Below are positions 52,912 to 61,876 of a stretch of 64,000 nt of DNA, piece after piece. The notes under the pieces are model-generated. The model saw nothing but the letters and a program-made list of their open reading frames with translations, was not told the DNA's origin and made no database searches. Numbering within the stretch: the stretch's first letter is position 1; the number at the start of each line of letters is the position of its first letter. The position numbers were made by a program, and so were the translations under genes. The DNA comes from CAVPXC01 sp963709505. GTDB taxonomy: Bacteria > Chloroflexota > Anaerolineae > JAAEKA01. The stretch is taken from the NCBI GenBank assembly GCA_963709505.1, contig CAVPXC010000012.1:196627-260626 (forward strand), written 5' to 3'.

Positions 52912-53541
52912 ATGTTGGCAAAGCTCCTCGCACAACAACTCGGCCATCCGTCAAACATCACAGGCAAATGGGTGTTGGCGCCGCTCTGGAATCGACGCAA
53001 TCATGTCTTGAATGACGTTGCGTTGGCGAAGCTGGATTTGCGGCCGGACGACCGGGTATTGGAAGTGGGATTTGGCGGCGGGTACCTACTTGGCCGGATC
53101 GCCGAGGTTGTCACCGAAGGTTCCATCGCCGGAGTTGACGTGTCTGAGGCGATGGTCGCCTACAGCCGCAAGCATTGCCAATCACTGTTCAAGACAGGAC
53201 GCCTCGATCTCCGCTGCACGCCGGCGGAAACGCTGCCCTTCCAGCCGGCGCAGTTTGATAAGGCATGCACGGTCAACTCGATTTTCTATTGGAACGATGC
53301 CCAGCGAGCACTCTCGGAGCTTTGGCGAGTGCTGAAGGTGGATGGCGTTCTAGCCATCTGTTTCACCTGCAAGGAAAGCCTGCAGACCAGAGACTTCATC
53401 CAGCATGGTCTGACGCTGTACGACGCTGACGCTGTCCGTGAAATGATGGCTACAGCAGGTTTCCACGACATGACCATCGATCGGTTCTCAGACCAACATC
53501 GGGACTTCTGGTGTGTGACGGCAAAGAAGCTGTCGCAATAA
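52912..53541 (+). CDS. Class I SAM-dependent methyltransferase
   Basis: A 209-residue protein with motif I VLEVGFGGGYLLG (about residue 48), GVDVSEAMVAYSRKH (motif II), and FQPAQFDKACTVNSIFYWNDAQRALSELWRVLKVDG for the later strands. It resembles small-molecule or quinone-type methyltransferases. It separates glcDE from glcF but has no known part in glycolate use. Confidence 0.88.
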   Translation: MLAKLLAQQLGHPSNITGKWVLAPLWNRRNHVLNDVALAKLDLRPDDRVLEVGFGGGYLLGRIAEVVTEGSIAGVDVSEAMVAYSRKHCQSLFKTGRLDLRCTPAETLPFQPAQFDKACTVNSIFYWNDAQRALSELWRVLKVDGVLAICFTCKESLQTRDFIQHGLTLYDADAVREMMATAGFHDMTIDRFSDQHRDFWCVTAKKLSQ

Positions 53542-53615
53542 CCCGCTTCCATTGATCGCAGGAGTGCAACTCTCCACCCTCCACTCTCCACCCTTCACTA
53601 CCCCCGAGGTCTGCC

Positions 53616-54881
53616 ATGCAGCACAGTATCCCCGTCGAAACCCTTGGCCCGCAGGGCGATATCATGGCCCACGCGGTGCAGGCTTGCGTTCACTGCGGCT
53701 TCTGCCTGCCGGCTTGCCCAACCTATCGCCTTCTGGGCGAAGAGATGGACTCGCCGCGCGGGCGCATCTTGCTGATGAAGGAAGTACTGGAAAGTGCGCT
53801 GGAACTTGACCAGGCCATGCCCTACGTGGACCGCTGCCTTGGCTGCGTCGGCTGTGTGCCGGCCTGCCCGTCGGGAGTACCTTATGGCGAGCTGCTAGCA
53901 TCTTTTCGGGCCTATGCCGAACCACGTCGCACCGACCGACCGGCAGCCGAACAGACCACGCGTCTGCTGCTGAAAGAGACACTCCCCTATCCCGCACGCT
54001 TCCACGCGGCAGCTACGCTGGGACGGCTTGCCCGGCCGTTTGCCAGGCTGGCGCCAAACCAATTGAAAGGGATGATGGACCTTCTGCCGGCTAATCTACC
54101 CAAAGCCGCGCCGCTGCCCGCTTTCTACCCAGCCGAAGGTCCGCGACGCGCGCGCGTGGCGCTGCTGGCAGGTTGCGTGCAGCAGGTGCTAGCTCCGGAG
54201 ATCAACTGGGCCACGCTGCACGTGCTAGCGCACAACGGCATCGAGGTGCTGATTCCGCAGTCCCAAGGCTGCTGCGGCGCGCTGTCGATCCATATCGGCG
54301 AGGCTGAGCAGGCGCGCAGCCTGGCGCGGGCCAATCTGGCTGTCTTCCCCGAGGACGTGGACGCGGTGATAACCAACGCGGCCGGCTGCGGTTCGGGGAT
54401 GAAAGAATACCCGATGCTATTCAAGGGCATGGAGGAAGAGACGCGAGCCGCAAGCTTCGCGCAACGAGCGGTGGACGTCAGCGTTTTCTTACAGCAGACC
54501 GGGCTGGCCGAGCCGCCGCCGCTTGCCCGGCCGCTCATCGTCGCCTATCACGACGCCTGCCATCTGGCCAACGCCCAAGGCGTGCGCAACCAGCCGCGCC
54601 AGCTACTCGCCAGCATCCCCAACCTCACCGTCGTCGAGATCCCCGAAGGCGAGTTGTGTTGCGGCTCAGCCGGCACGTACAATATGCAACAGCCTGAGCT
54701 GGCCGGCCAGCTTGGAGAACGCAAGGCCAAGAACGTCCTGGCGACAGGCGCCGAGGCCATTGTCACAGGCAACATCGGCTGCCTCACGCAGATCGGCCTG
54801 CACCTGGCGCGGCTGGGTAAACCGCTGCCGATGTTGCACACCATCCAGGCGCTGGACCTGGCGTACCAGCACAAATTGTAG
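53616..54881 (+). CDS. glcF: Glycolate oxidase iron-sulfur subunit GlcF
   Basis: A 421-residue protein with two N-terminal 4Fe-4S motifs, CVHCGFCLPACP (about 26-37) and CLGCVGCVPACP (about 77-88), and two CCG domains of the heterodisulfide-reductase type (GCCGALSIHIG; CCGSAGTYNM, with GCLTQIGLH). This matches GlcF, which passes electrons from glycolate via GlcDE to the quinone pool. It follows the fused glcDE by 830 bases. The gene is intact. Confidence 0.9.
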   Translation: MQHSIPVETLGPQGDIMAHAVQACVHCGFCLPACPTYRLLGEEMDSPRGRILLMKEVLESALELDQAMPYVDRCLGCVGCVPACPSGVPYGELLASFRAYAEPRRTDRPAAEQTTRLLLKETLPYPARFHAAATLGRLARPFARLAPNQLKGMMDLLPANLPKAAPLPAFYPAEGPRRARVALLAGCVQQVLAPEINWATLHVLAHNGIEVLIPQSQGCCGALSIHIGEAEQARSLARANLAVFPEDVDAVITNAAGCGSGMKEYPMLFKGMEEETRAASFAQRAVDVSVFLQQTGLAEPPPLARPLIVAYHDACHLANAQGVRNQPRQLLASIPNLTVVEIPEGELCCGSAGTYNMQQPELAGQLGERKAKNVLATGAEAIVTGNIGCLTQIGLHLARLGKPLPMLHTIQALDLAYQHKL

Positions 54882-54894
54882 CAGACCCATCGTA

Positions 54895-55605
54895 TTAGAA
54901 AATCAGCCGCAATCCGAGGACAATCAGCATCACCAACACCAGTTTGCTAAACACGGCCTGATTGACGCGACCTGCCAATAGCGTACCGAGGACCAAACCC
55001 AACGTCATGGGGATTAGGGCTAGCAAAAAGGCTTGCCAGACTTCCGTGTTGATGCTGCCGCTGGCGGCGTGGGTCACAACCACAACAAGATCGACCGCCA
55101 GGAAGAAGCTCTGCAGATTGCCAAGAAACTCGCTGGGCGTCCACCTGCGGCAGTTGCCGTAGATCACCACCGGCGGCCCCGACGTGTTGTAGGCGCCACC
55201 GAGCACCCCTGACAGAAAGCCCACCAGATACGGCCAGAAGGCGCCGTCGAGACGAGGCAGCTTGAGCTTGAGCAGGCCATAGACGGCGTAACCGACAATG
55301 ACGACGCCCAGGATCGTCAAAACGACGGCCTCGTCGACGCGTTTGAGCATCAGTACGCCCAGAGGGATACCCACCACCGCTGCCGCGATCAGCCGCCACA
55401 CCACGCGTAGATCGAGCTTGTCACGGTACCGGATCACTAAAATGATCTCCACCGTCAGACCGATCATGGCAACTAGGGGGGAAGCAATCTGGATGCCGAC
55501 CAGGCTCACCAGCAAGGGCATACCGACCATGGCGGTGCCAAAACCCACCAAACTTTGCGTGAAGACGGCGAAGAAGACGACAAGAAGGTAGAGAGCAATT
55601 TCCAT
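54895..55605 (-). CDS. TauE/SafE family sulfite-exporter-like permease (copy 2)
   Basis: A 236-residue, about 8-helix permease. FAVFTQSLVGFGTAMVGMPLLVSLVGI and SGVLGGAYNTSGPPVVIYGNCRRW are the two family repeats. It is related to the copy at 37466 but clearly divergent. It converges on glcF, with only 13 bases between the stops. An organic-acid or sulfur-anion exporter. Confidence 0.9.
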   Translation of the reverse strand: MEIALYLLVVFFAVFTQSLVGFGTAMVGMPLLVSLVGIQIASPLVAMIGLTVEIILVIRYRDKLDLRVVWRLIAAAVVGIPLGVLMLKRVDEAVVLTILGVVIVGYAVYGLLKLKLPRLDGAFWPYLVGFLSGVLGGAYNTSGPPVVIYGNCRRWTPSEFLGNLQSFFLAVDLVVVVTHAASGSINTEVWQAFLLALIPMTLGLVLGTLLAGRVNQAVFSKLVLVMLIVLGLRLIF

Positions 55606-55623
55606 GGAGGTAGTGTACCACTG

Positions 55624-55797
55624 AGTGCTCTGTTAGGTTGAAAAGTGTGATTGTCATCTCTTTGTAATTCGTGACCCGTCATTCCTGCGAAAGCAGGAAT
55701 CCATCCGGCTGGTGGTCAACACGAGTTTACCAGATGGATTCCTGCTTTCGCAGGAATGACGGGTCACAGCTACCAAACTTCAACCTAACAGAGCACT
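55624..55797. repeat. 174-bp MITE-like element with nested inverted repeats
   Basis: Outer 19-bp inverted repeats AGTGCTCTGTTAGGTTGAA (55624-55642) and its complement (55779-55797) enclose a perfect 35-bp inverted repeat (55671-55705 and 55733-55767) containing GTCATTCCTGCGAAAGCAGG, a word resembling dRS3/REP repeats. There is no coding capacity. Confidence 0.85.
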
Positions 55798-55880
55798 GAG
55801 GATGCCAAACGGGCAAAATTATTCCCGTGCGGCGATCTCCGGCGCCTGGTCAATGGGCAAAAATGGAGCACCCATTCCCC

Positions 55881-55978
55881 GGTCATTCCTGTCCCCTTTG
55901 GGGGCAAGAATCCATCCGGATTGCGGTGAATGCAAGCTTACCCGATGAATTCCTGCTCCCAAAGGGGACAGGAATGAT
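55881..55978. repeat. Second, imperfect palindromic repeat related to the first
   Basis: GGTCATTCCTGTCCCCTTTG... (55881-55916) pairs imperfectly with 55944-55978. It shares the GTCATTCCTG ...GAATCCATCCGG layout with the adjacent element but has a different inner stem. The whole gap 55606-56154 is repeat plus promoter, with no gene. Confidence 0.75.
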
Positions 55979-55998
55979 GGGGGAGCAGTTACAAAAAA

Positions 55999-56027
55999 TT
56001 GGTCATTCACTCGTTTGGTGGTATGAT
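55999..56027 (+). promoter_or_regulatory. Promoter of the phosphofructokinase gene
   Basis: TTGGTC (55999-56004), 17-bp spacer, TATGAT (56022-56027). It leaves a leader of about 120 bases before ATG 56155. Confidence 0.6.
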
Positions 56028-56154
56028 AACCACCGTTTGAGCAGCAATCCAAGCAAATAGAGGACCCTCGTGCTGCATGACAAATCGCCTTGAGGCACAG
56101 TCAATGCAGCATGTTTTTGATCATCTGTAACTCGTACTTTTCGGAGGCTTGAAC

Positions 56155-57363
56155 ATGGCAAACAACAAGAATTCTAAGGGAACAATCGGTATTCTCACCG
56201 GCGGCGGCGACGTTCCTGGCCTCAACCCGGCCATTCGCGCCGTCACGATCCGCGCTTTGCGCGAGGGCTATCAGGTCATCGGCATCCGCCGTGGCTGGGC
56301 CGGAGCGATCGACATCGTCCGCGAGAAAGATTATGACAACACCGACAATTTCCGTGTCCTGACCGAGGAGGTCGTCAATCGTGCTGGCCGCACCGGCGGC
56401 ACCTTCCTGCACACCTCACGCACCCGTCCCAGCACCGTCAAGCGCAAGGACGTCCCCACCCATTTACAGGACACCTACAACGAGGACATGAACGATCTGA
56501 CGCCCGAGGTCCTCAAGAACCTGGAATGGCTTGGCATCGACTACATGATCCCGATCGGCGGCGATGATACACTTAGTTATGGGGTGCATCTGTACAAGCA
56601 AGGTGTCAAGGTCGTGGCCATCCCCAAGACCATGGACAACGACGTACCGGGCACCGACTACTGCATCGGCTTCAGCACGTGCGTCAGCCGCACAATCAGC
56701 CTTGCCAACACGCTGCGCACCTCGGCCGGCTCGCACGAGCGCTTCCTGGTATTGGAGGTCTTTGGCCGCTACGCCGGCTTCACTGCGATGCTACCGACGA
56801 TGGCCGGCGCGGCCAACCGCTGCGTCATCCCCGAGTACAAGTTCGACATCGAGCGCTTGACCGAGTTACTGGTGTATGATCGTGAGACAAACCCCAGCAA
56901 ATACTCGATCGTGATGGTTTCAGAGGGCGCCATGTTCGAGGGCGGCGAGATGATCTTCAAGGACGGCACGACCGACGCCTACGGCCACAAGAAGCTGGGC
57001 GGTATCGGCGACCTGGTGTCTGAGAAGATCAAGGAGTTGTCCCCCAAATTCAACAATGGCCGCAAGATCGAGACCATCCACCAGAACCTCGGCTACCTGG
57101 TGCACGGCGGTGACCCCGACGCAATCGACTCGATCGTGCCCATGGCCTATGGCAACCTGGCGCTGGACCTGCTGCTGAGCGGTATTCACGGCCGGCTGGT
57201 GGTACTCAAGAACGGCCGCTACGACAACGTGCCGCTGGACGTGGTCACCGCCACCAAGAAGGTCGTGGACGTGCAAGAGTTCTACAACACCGAACGCTAT
57301 CGCCCGCACTATCGCAAGTTCACCATGAAGCCGCTCTTCATTATGACTAGCGAGATGGAATAA
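56155..57363 (+). CDS. 6-phosphofructokinase, probably PPi-dependent
   Basis: A 402-residue PfkA-family enzyme of glycolysis, phosphorylating fructose 6-phosphate. ILTGGGDVPGLNPAIRA opens the protein; IGGDDTLSYG (near residue 135) and PKTMDNDVPGTDYCIGF (near 157) are the active-site segments. In ATP enzymes these positions are usually GGDG and PGTIDND; Asp and Lys here are those of PPi-using members. VFGRYAGFTAM and VPMAYGNLALDLLLSG complete the fold. ATG 56155 follows GGAGG by 8 bases; a TTG at 56149 is the less likely start. The phosphoryl donor is inferred from two residues only. Confidence 0.92.
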   Translation: MANNKNSKGTIGILTGGGDVPGLNPAIRAVTIRALREGYQVIGIRRGWAGAIDIVREKDYDNTDNFRVLTEEVVNRAGRTGGTFLHTSRTRPSTVKRKDVPTHLQDTYNEDMNDLTPEVLKNLEWLGIDYMIPIGGDDTLSYGVHLYKQGVKVVAIPKTMDNDVPGTDYCIGFSTCVSRTISLANTLRTSAGSHERFLVLEVFGRYAGFTAMLPTMAGAANRCVIPEYKFDIERLTELLVYDRETNPSKYSIVMVSEGAMFEGGEMIFKDGTTDAYGHKKLGGIGDLVSEKIKELSPKFNNGRKIETIHQNLGYLVHGGDPDAIDSIVPMAYGNLALDLLLSGIHGRLVVLKNGRYDNVPLDVVTATKKVVDVQEFYNTERYRPHYRKFTMKPLFIMTSEME

Positions 57364-57465
57364 CCTGAACAAGTTCAGGAGTCCGAGGCACATGCCGGAC
57401 TCCTTGACAAGTCGAGGAGTTTACATCCGCTACGACGCCGGCCGCGGCATGAAGGATTAATTCCA

Positions 57466-57505
57466 AAGAGCTCTTCAGGCAAGTGTTTTGCCCGGGGAGC
57501 TTTTT
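57466..57505 (+). terminator. Rho-independent terminator after pfk
   Basis: GAGCT...AGCTTTTTAAA encloses GGCAAGTGTTTTGCC. A further hairpin with AGGAGTCCG/CGGACTCCT arms (57377-57405) lies just after the gene stop. Confidence 0.6.
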
Positions 57506-57607
57506 AAATTCAGGCCTTTCGCCACATTGCCGGCTCGGGGAGTCCTTTTCCTAAGTGTGCAGGGGCAGCTTTTGCCACAATGCCCACATCGCGCTACTAT
57601 TCAACGC

Positions 57608-59654
57608 ATGGACGCCCTCTTCCAGCGCCTTGCCCACCGGCTATGGCCTGATCTTGACTCGCTCAACGAGCGCGATCGCTCGCGCCTCTTGGCCGAGTTT
57701 GCCACCAGTCTACTTAGCCTGCCTCTCGTCGTCTTGAGCCTGGGCTGGTTGATAGCAGCAACCGATTTGAGCCAGGTGCGCACCCAATGGCCGGCGCTGC
57801 TGCTCGTTCTGGTGCTGGGATACACGTTCAGCCAGGTTAGCTTCTACCAAGCCATCGGCTCGCGATCCGGCGAGTTCAGCTTCAACAGCACCAACCTGGG
57901 CTCTATACTCTTGGTTTCCGCCCTGCTCTTGCTCGGGCCACTGGCCCTCTGGCCCTACGCGTTCCTGACAGTCAGCTATCGCATCACCCAACAGCGGCAT
58001 CTCAGCCGGGTTCTGAGGTGGAATTGGCTGCGCAACCTGCTCCACAACCTCTGGTCTACGACACTGAGCGCCCTCGTTGCCCTGGCAGTCTATCGCGCGC
58101 TTGGCGGCAGCTTTCCGCTGGCCGATCTTTCCCTGAAAACGGTCGGGCCGGCGTTCGTGGCAGTGACCGTCTTGATTGCTCTGAACAGCCTATTCCTCTG
58201 GGGGCTGTTCATTGTCCAGACGCGCCTCCTACCGCGCTTGCAGGGTAGACACGGCATCGCAGGATTCAGAGAAAGCGTTGGCTTCTTTCTGCTGTCCGAG
58301 ATCCCAGCCTATTTCGGTATCATGGCGGCCGGCCTCTACACCCAGATCGGCGTTGGCGCGTTCTTGTTCTTCATGACAGGCGTGGTGTTGGTAAGCCTAC
58401 TCCGCGCCGGTTGAGCCAAGCGGCAATGATGGGCCAGCAGCGCTCCGCGAGGCCGATCTATTGGAGCAGTTGGGACACGCGGTCATCGACGGCCCACCCG
58501 ATGCCTCGACCTTTCCTGTCCTGTTGGCCGAGTACGTGCCACGCATGGTCCCATTCCGCCAAGCCGGAATCCGTCTGTTCGGGGGTCAACAACTTCTGCA
58601 CCTGCCGGTCGATACCCCCTCCCTACCCGAGACCCTCTGGTCCTGGTTGCGCGAGCATCCCACCCATCACGTAATTGAACCGGGCCAACCCCTGCCGTGG
58701 GGAGAGAAGGCGCAACCCTACCGGCATCTTCTAAGCCCGATCCTCTCGCCGGACCAAGGTATTCCGGTGGGCGGCATCTGCCTGATCCAGGATGCCAACT
58801 ACGCTTTGACCACCCCGGTCGATCTACAGCCGGCGATGCAGGCGCTGGCCGCACAAGTGTCGTCGACACTTCGAAGCGCCGAGGCGTTCCGAAAGACACT
58901 GGAACACCAGAAAATGGCGCAAGAGCTGGCGGTTGCCGGACAAATCCAGGCCAGCTTCTTGCCCACTGAGTTGCCGCGTCTCGATGGCTGGCAACTGGCC
59001 GCAACCCTCCAGCCGGCCCGAGAGACGTCCGGCGATTTCTATGACGCCTTTCCCCTCCCCAACGGCAAGCTGGGCCTGCTCGTCGCGGACGTGTCCGACA
59101 AGGGCATGGGCGCTGCGCTCTACATGGCACTGGCCCGGACGCTGCTGCGCACCTACGCCTTCGAGTATCACACGCGGCCCGACTACGTGTTGCGCATCGC
59201 CAACCGCCGGATTTTGACCGACACGCAGGCCGGCCTGTTTGTCAGTGTGTTTTACGCCGTGGTCGATCCCTACGCCGGTACGCTGACCTACGCCAATGCC
59301 GGCCATTGCCCGGCCTTCCTCCTGCGGCCGCACAATGGGAGCGAAACAGAACGTCTCCAACGAACGGGCATGGTGCTCGGCGTAATGGAAGGCGTCGAAT
59401 GGAGACAGGTAACCATTTCGATGGGCCAAGGCGACATGCTGGTACTCTATTCTGACGGCGTGACCGATGCTCAGAACGAGCAGGCTGAATTCTTTGGCGA
59501 GGAGGGGTTGCGATCTGCCCTTGACTTCGGCACAGGACGAACCGCCGGAGAGCTGCTGGACACGATCCTAAGAGCACTGCGCCAGTTCACGGGCGACGCA
59601 CACAGGTTTGACGATATTACTCTGATGGTGCTTGAAAGGGAAAGCCTTCCATGA
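57608..59654 (+). CDS. Membrane-anchored SpoIIE-type PP2C phosphatase (frameshifted)
   Basis: The first part, from ATG 57608, has about seven transmembrane helices (LLSLPLVVLSLGWLIAA, ALLLVLVLGYTF, VSALLLLGPLALW and others). It stops at 58414, but another frame continues EPSGNDGPAALREADLLEQLGHAVIDG into a GAF-like stretch. The phosphatase follows: MAQELAVAGQIQASFLPTELP, GDFYDAFPLPNGKLGLLVADVSDKGMGAALYMAL, and LYSDGVTDAQ with FDDITLMVL, giving the PP2C Asp residues. A frameshift near 58405 is the simplest reading; there is no ATG start for the second part. It likely acts in partner-switching signalling. No anti-sigma gene is adjacent. Confidence 0.8.
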
Positions 59655-59708
59655 CCGCTGATTCAATTCAACGCATCTTGATTAGCGGTTTGGACGAACA
59701 TCCCAAAA

Positions 59709-59738
59709 TTGTGAAACCCGTCGCTTTCGCGTTATAAT
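59709..59738 (+). promoter_or_regulatory. Promoter of the 59808-60823 gene pair
   Basis: TTGTGA (59709-59714), 18-bp spacer, perfect TATAAT (59733-59738). A CTTCCGGTG...CATCGGAAG hairpin lies between it and AAGGAAGGAG before ATG 59808. Confidence 0.6.
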
Positions 59739-59807
59739 TGGTAAGTCTTCCGGTGTTTTGCATCGGAAGCGTACCCCGACGAGAAGTACCCAAGGAAGGA
59801 GCTTTTC

Positions 59808-60179
59808 ATGTCTGCAATTACTAAAGCCTTTGGTTGGGCCCTAACCGCCTTCGGAGTGTTTGTCGTCGTGCGCTCCAAACAGCGCCACATCACTGGTCTT
59901 TTCCCTAGCCTGATCGGCCTACTGCTGGTAGCGTTTGGCTTTGCAAGCGAAAAAGAAAGTCAGGCTACTGCTGCCACGGTCGCGGCTGGGGTCGTGTCTC
60001 TTGTGGGAGTATTGGTCCCGGTGCAAGGAATAGCGTTCCCCGGCCTCTTCCCATCTACTGTAGCGGACGATCAGCCGCATCCTGATCGCCGTATTGCCCA
60101 AGCAGGCACGGCGCTGCTGTGCAGTATTTACCTGCTGTTTGCGCTAAGCGCCCGCCTGTTGAAAAAGCAGGGCAGCTGA
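59808..60179 (+). CDS. Small membrane protein of unknown function
   Basis: A 123-residue protein with about four hydrophobic segments: AFGWALTAFGVFVVV, GLFPSLIGLLLVAFGFA, VAAGVVSLVGVLVPV and ALLCSIYLLFALSA. GRRLL-type positive ends (RSKQRH, LLKKQGS) suggest both ends inside. The SD is AAGGAAGGAG. Its TGA overlaps the next ATG, so the two are co-translated. I do not recognise the family. Confidence 0.7.
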   Translation: MSAITKAFGWALTAFGVFVVVRSKQRHITGLFPSLIGLLLVAFGFASEKESQATAATVAAGVVSLVGVLVPVQGIAFPGLFPSTVADDQPHPDRRIAQAGTALLCSIYLLFALSARLLKKQGS

Positions 60180-60823
60180 TGGCCTCCCCGTTCAAAGTTA
60201 GGCTCACTTCGGAGCAACGTGGCGCCTGGCAGAGCCTCACAAGCCCCGCCAACATCCAGGCATTTCTCGACGGTATTCCGTACAGCGCCGAGGACGCCAA
60301 TCGCTCGCCGCTCCGCGTACTACAGGAGCGTCATGCTCACTGCCTGGACGGCGGCCTGTTTGCCACGGCGGCACTGCGCCAGCTCGGCCACCCTCCATTG
60401 ATCATCGACTTGCTGCCCGAACCTGGCACAGACGACGATCACGTGTTGGCGATCTTTCGGCGCAACGGCTGCTTTGGCGCGGTCGCCAAATCCAATTACG
60501 CCGGCCTGCGCTATCGCGAGCCGATCTACCGTAGCTTCCGCGACCTGGTGATGTCATACTTCGAGGTGTACTTCAACATCCGCCGGGAAAAGACGCTTCG
60601 ATCGTATACCGTGCCGCTCGATTTGGCCACTTACGATGCCATGGACTGGCTGACAAATGACGCGGCCGCAGATGCGATCGAAAAGCGCCTTCCCCAGCTC
60701 CGTCGCACGCCCCTGCTCACGCCCGCGATGATCGCCGAGCTATCCCCGGTGGATCAGCGATCCTACGAGGCGGGCATGCTTGGCACGAACTTGGACGGGC
60801 TTTACAAGCTCAACGACGGTTAA
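60179..60823 (+). CDS. Uncharacterised protein, transglutaminase-like pattern
   Basis: A 214-residue soluble protein from ATG 60179 (1-base overlap with the previous gene). NRSPLRVLQERHAHCLDGGLFATAALRQLGHPPLIIDLL is followed by TDDDHVLAIFRRNGCFGAVAKSNYAGLRYREPIYRS. A Cys at a helix start after a loop, then DDH on a strand and an Asn/Asp later, resembles the Cys-His-Asp layout of transglutaminase-fold proteins. This is pattern reading only; no function is assigned. Confidence 0.6.
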   Translation: MASPFKVRLTSEQRGAWQSLTSPANIQAFLDGIPYSAEDANRSPLRVLQERHAHCLDGGLFATAALRQLGHPPLIIDLLPEPGTDDDHVLAIFRRNGCFGAVAKSNYAGLRYREPIYRSFRDLVMSYFEVYFNIRREKTLRSYTVPLDLATYDAMDWLTNDAAADAIEKRLPQLRRTPLLTPAMIAELSPVDQRSYEAGMLGTNLDGLYKLNDG

Positions 60824-60872
60824 ACCGTCGTATTCATAGCCTTCGGTGCGGGAACAGGAGTGAGGTGCGGAG

Positions 60873-61654
60873 ATGACTCGAACAGGTCCTTGCCAGCAGC
60901 CACGCTGGCGTCTTCAAGCTACAAATCAACCGGCCGGAGAAGAAACGCGTTAACGATCGCTATGTACCAGGCGATGACCGATGCACTACGAGCTGCCGAG
61001 ACGGATCCGTCAATCCGGGTCATCCTCATCGCGGGCACGGAAAGCTGCTTCACGGCCGGCAATGACCTTGCCGATTTCCTGAACAACCCGCCCACCGGTG
61101 AGGATAGCCCCGTCTTCGTCTTTCTCAAGACGCTGATCGGGGCGCAGAAGCCGGTCGTGGCGGCCGTTCACGGCGTAGCGGTTGGCATCGGCACAACCCT
61201 CTTACTGCACTGCGACCTGGTCTACGCAGGGCCCAGCGCACGTTTCCAACTGCCATTCGTCAATCTAGGCCTTACGCCTGAGGCAGCCTCCAGCCTGATT
61301 CTGCCGCAGCTCATGGGCCATCGCCGAGCAGCCGAGATGCTAATGCTGGGTGAAACCATAGACGCGCAGACGGCATTGGATTTCGGGTTAATAAACGCGG
61401 TGCGGGCCGACGGCGAGCTGGACGAGTTCGCTCTGCACAAGGCCGAGCAACTCGTGGCCAAAGCGCCAACGGCCCTGCGCCTGACGAAGATGCTGATGAA
61501 GCGTTTGCCGCTGCCGGCTGTCCAGGAGACGATGAGCGAAGAAGGCAAGATCTTCATCGCCCGGCTGCGCTCCCCTGAGGCGCGCGAGGCGATGCAGGCG
61601 TTCTTCGAGCGGCGCCAGCCGGATTTTTCCCAGGTGGTGGACGACGTGCTGTGA
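60873..61654 (+). CDS. Enoyl-CoA hydratase/isomerase family protein (two N-terminal frameshifts)
   Basis: A crotonase-fold enzyme of about 260 residues. From ATG 60873 the reading needs two one-base repairs, near 60883 and near 60945, to give VLASSHAGVFKLQINRPEKKNALTIAMYQAM. The rest is open: VILIAGTESCFTAGNDLADF (oxyanion-hole strand), KPVVAAVHGVAVGIGTTLLLHCDLVYAGPSARFQLPFVNLGLTPEAASS (second oxyanion loop and the Glu position), and the C-terminal helix EAMQAFFERRQPDF. Acts on acyl-CoA in fatty-acid or similar degradation. Confidence 0.88.
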
Positions 61655-61682
61655 CCAGTCGCACATGCACCACGTAGGGGCG

Positions 61683-61744
61683 GGCCTTGCGTCCGCCCGA
61701 AATGCACATCTCGGGTAGCACCCGGCCTTGCGTCCGCCCGAAAT
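61683..61744. repeat. Two direct copies of a 21-bp word
   Basis: GGCCTTGCGTCCGCCCGAAAT at 61683-61703 recurs at 61724-61744 (each copy is GGCCTTGC...CCGAAAT). It lies after the hydratase stop and is followed by AAGGGCAGGTGCAAGACCTG-like sequence. No gene is present. Confidence 0.8.
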
Positions 61745-61814
61745 TCACATGCGTACCGAAGGGCAGGTGCAAGACCTGACCCTACCAATCAGATTTCAGA
61801 GCCTTACAAACAAA

Positions 61815-61854
61815 AAACCGGATGCCTCTCGAACCATCGAGAGGCATCCGGTTT
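61815..61854. terminator. Bidirectional terminator (18-bp stem, 4-base loop)
   Basis: Arms 61815-61832 and 61837-61854 are perfect complements around ACCA, flanked by A-run on one side and TTTCTTTG on the other. It serves the convergent hydratase and ABC exporter genes. Confidence 0.9.
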
Positions 61855-61876
61855 CTTTGTTTGTATCCAATACCGA

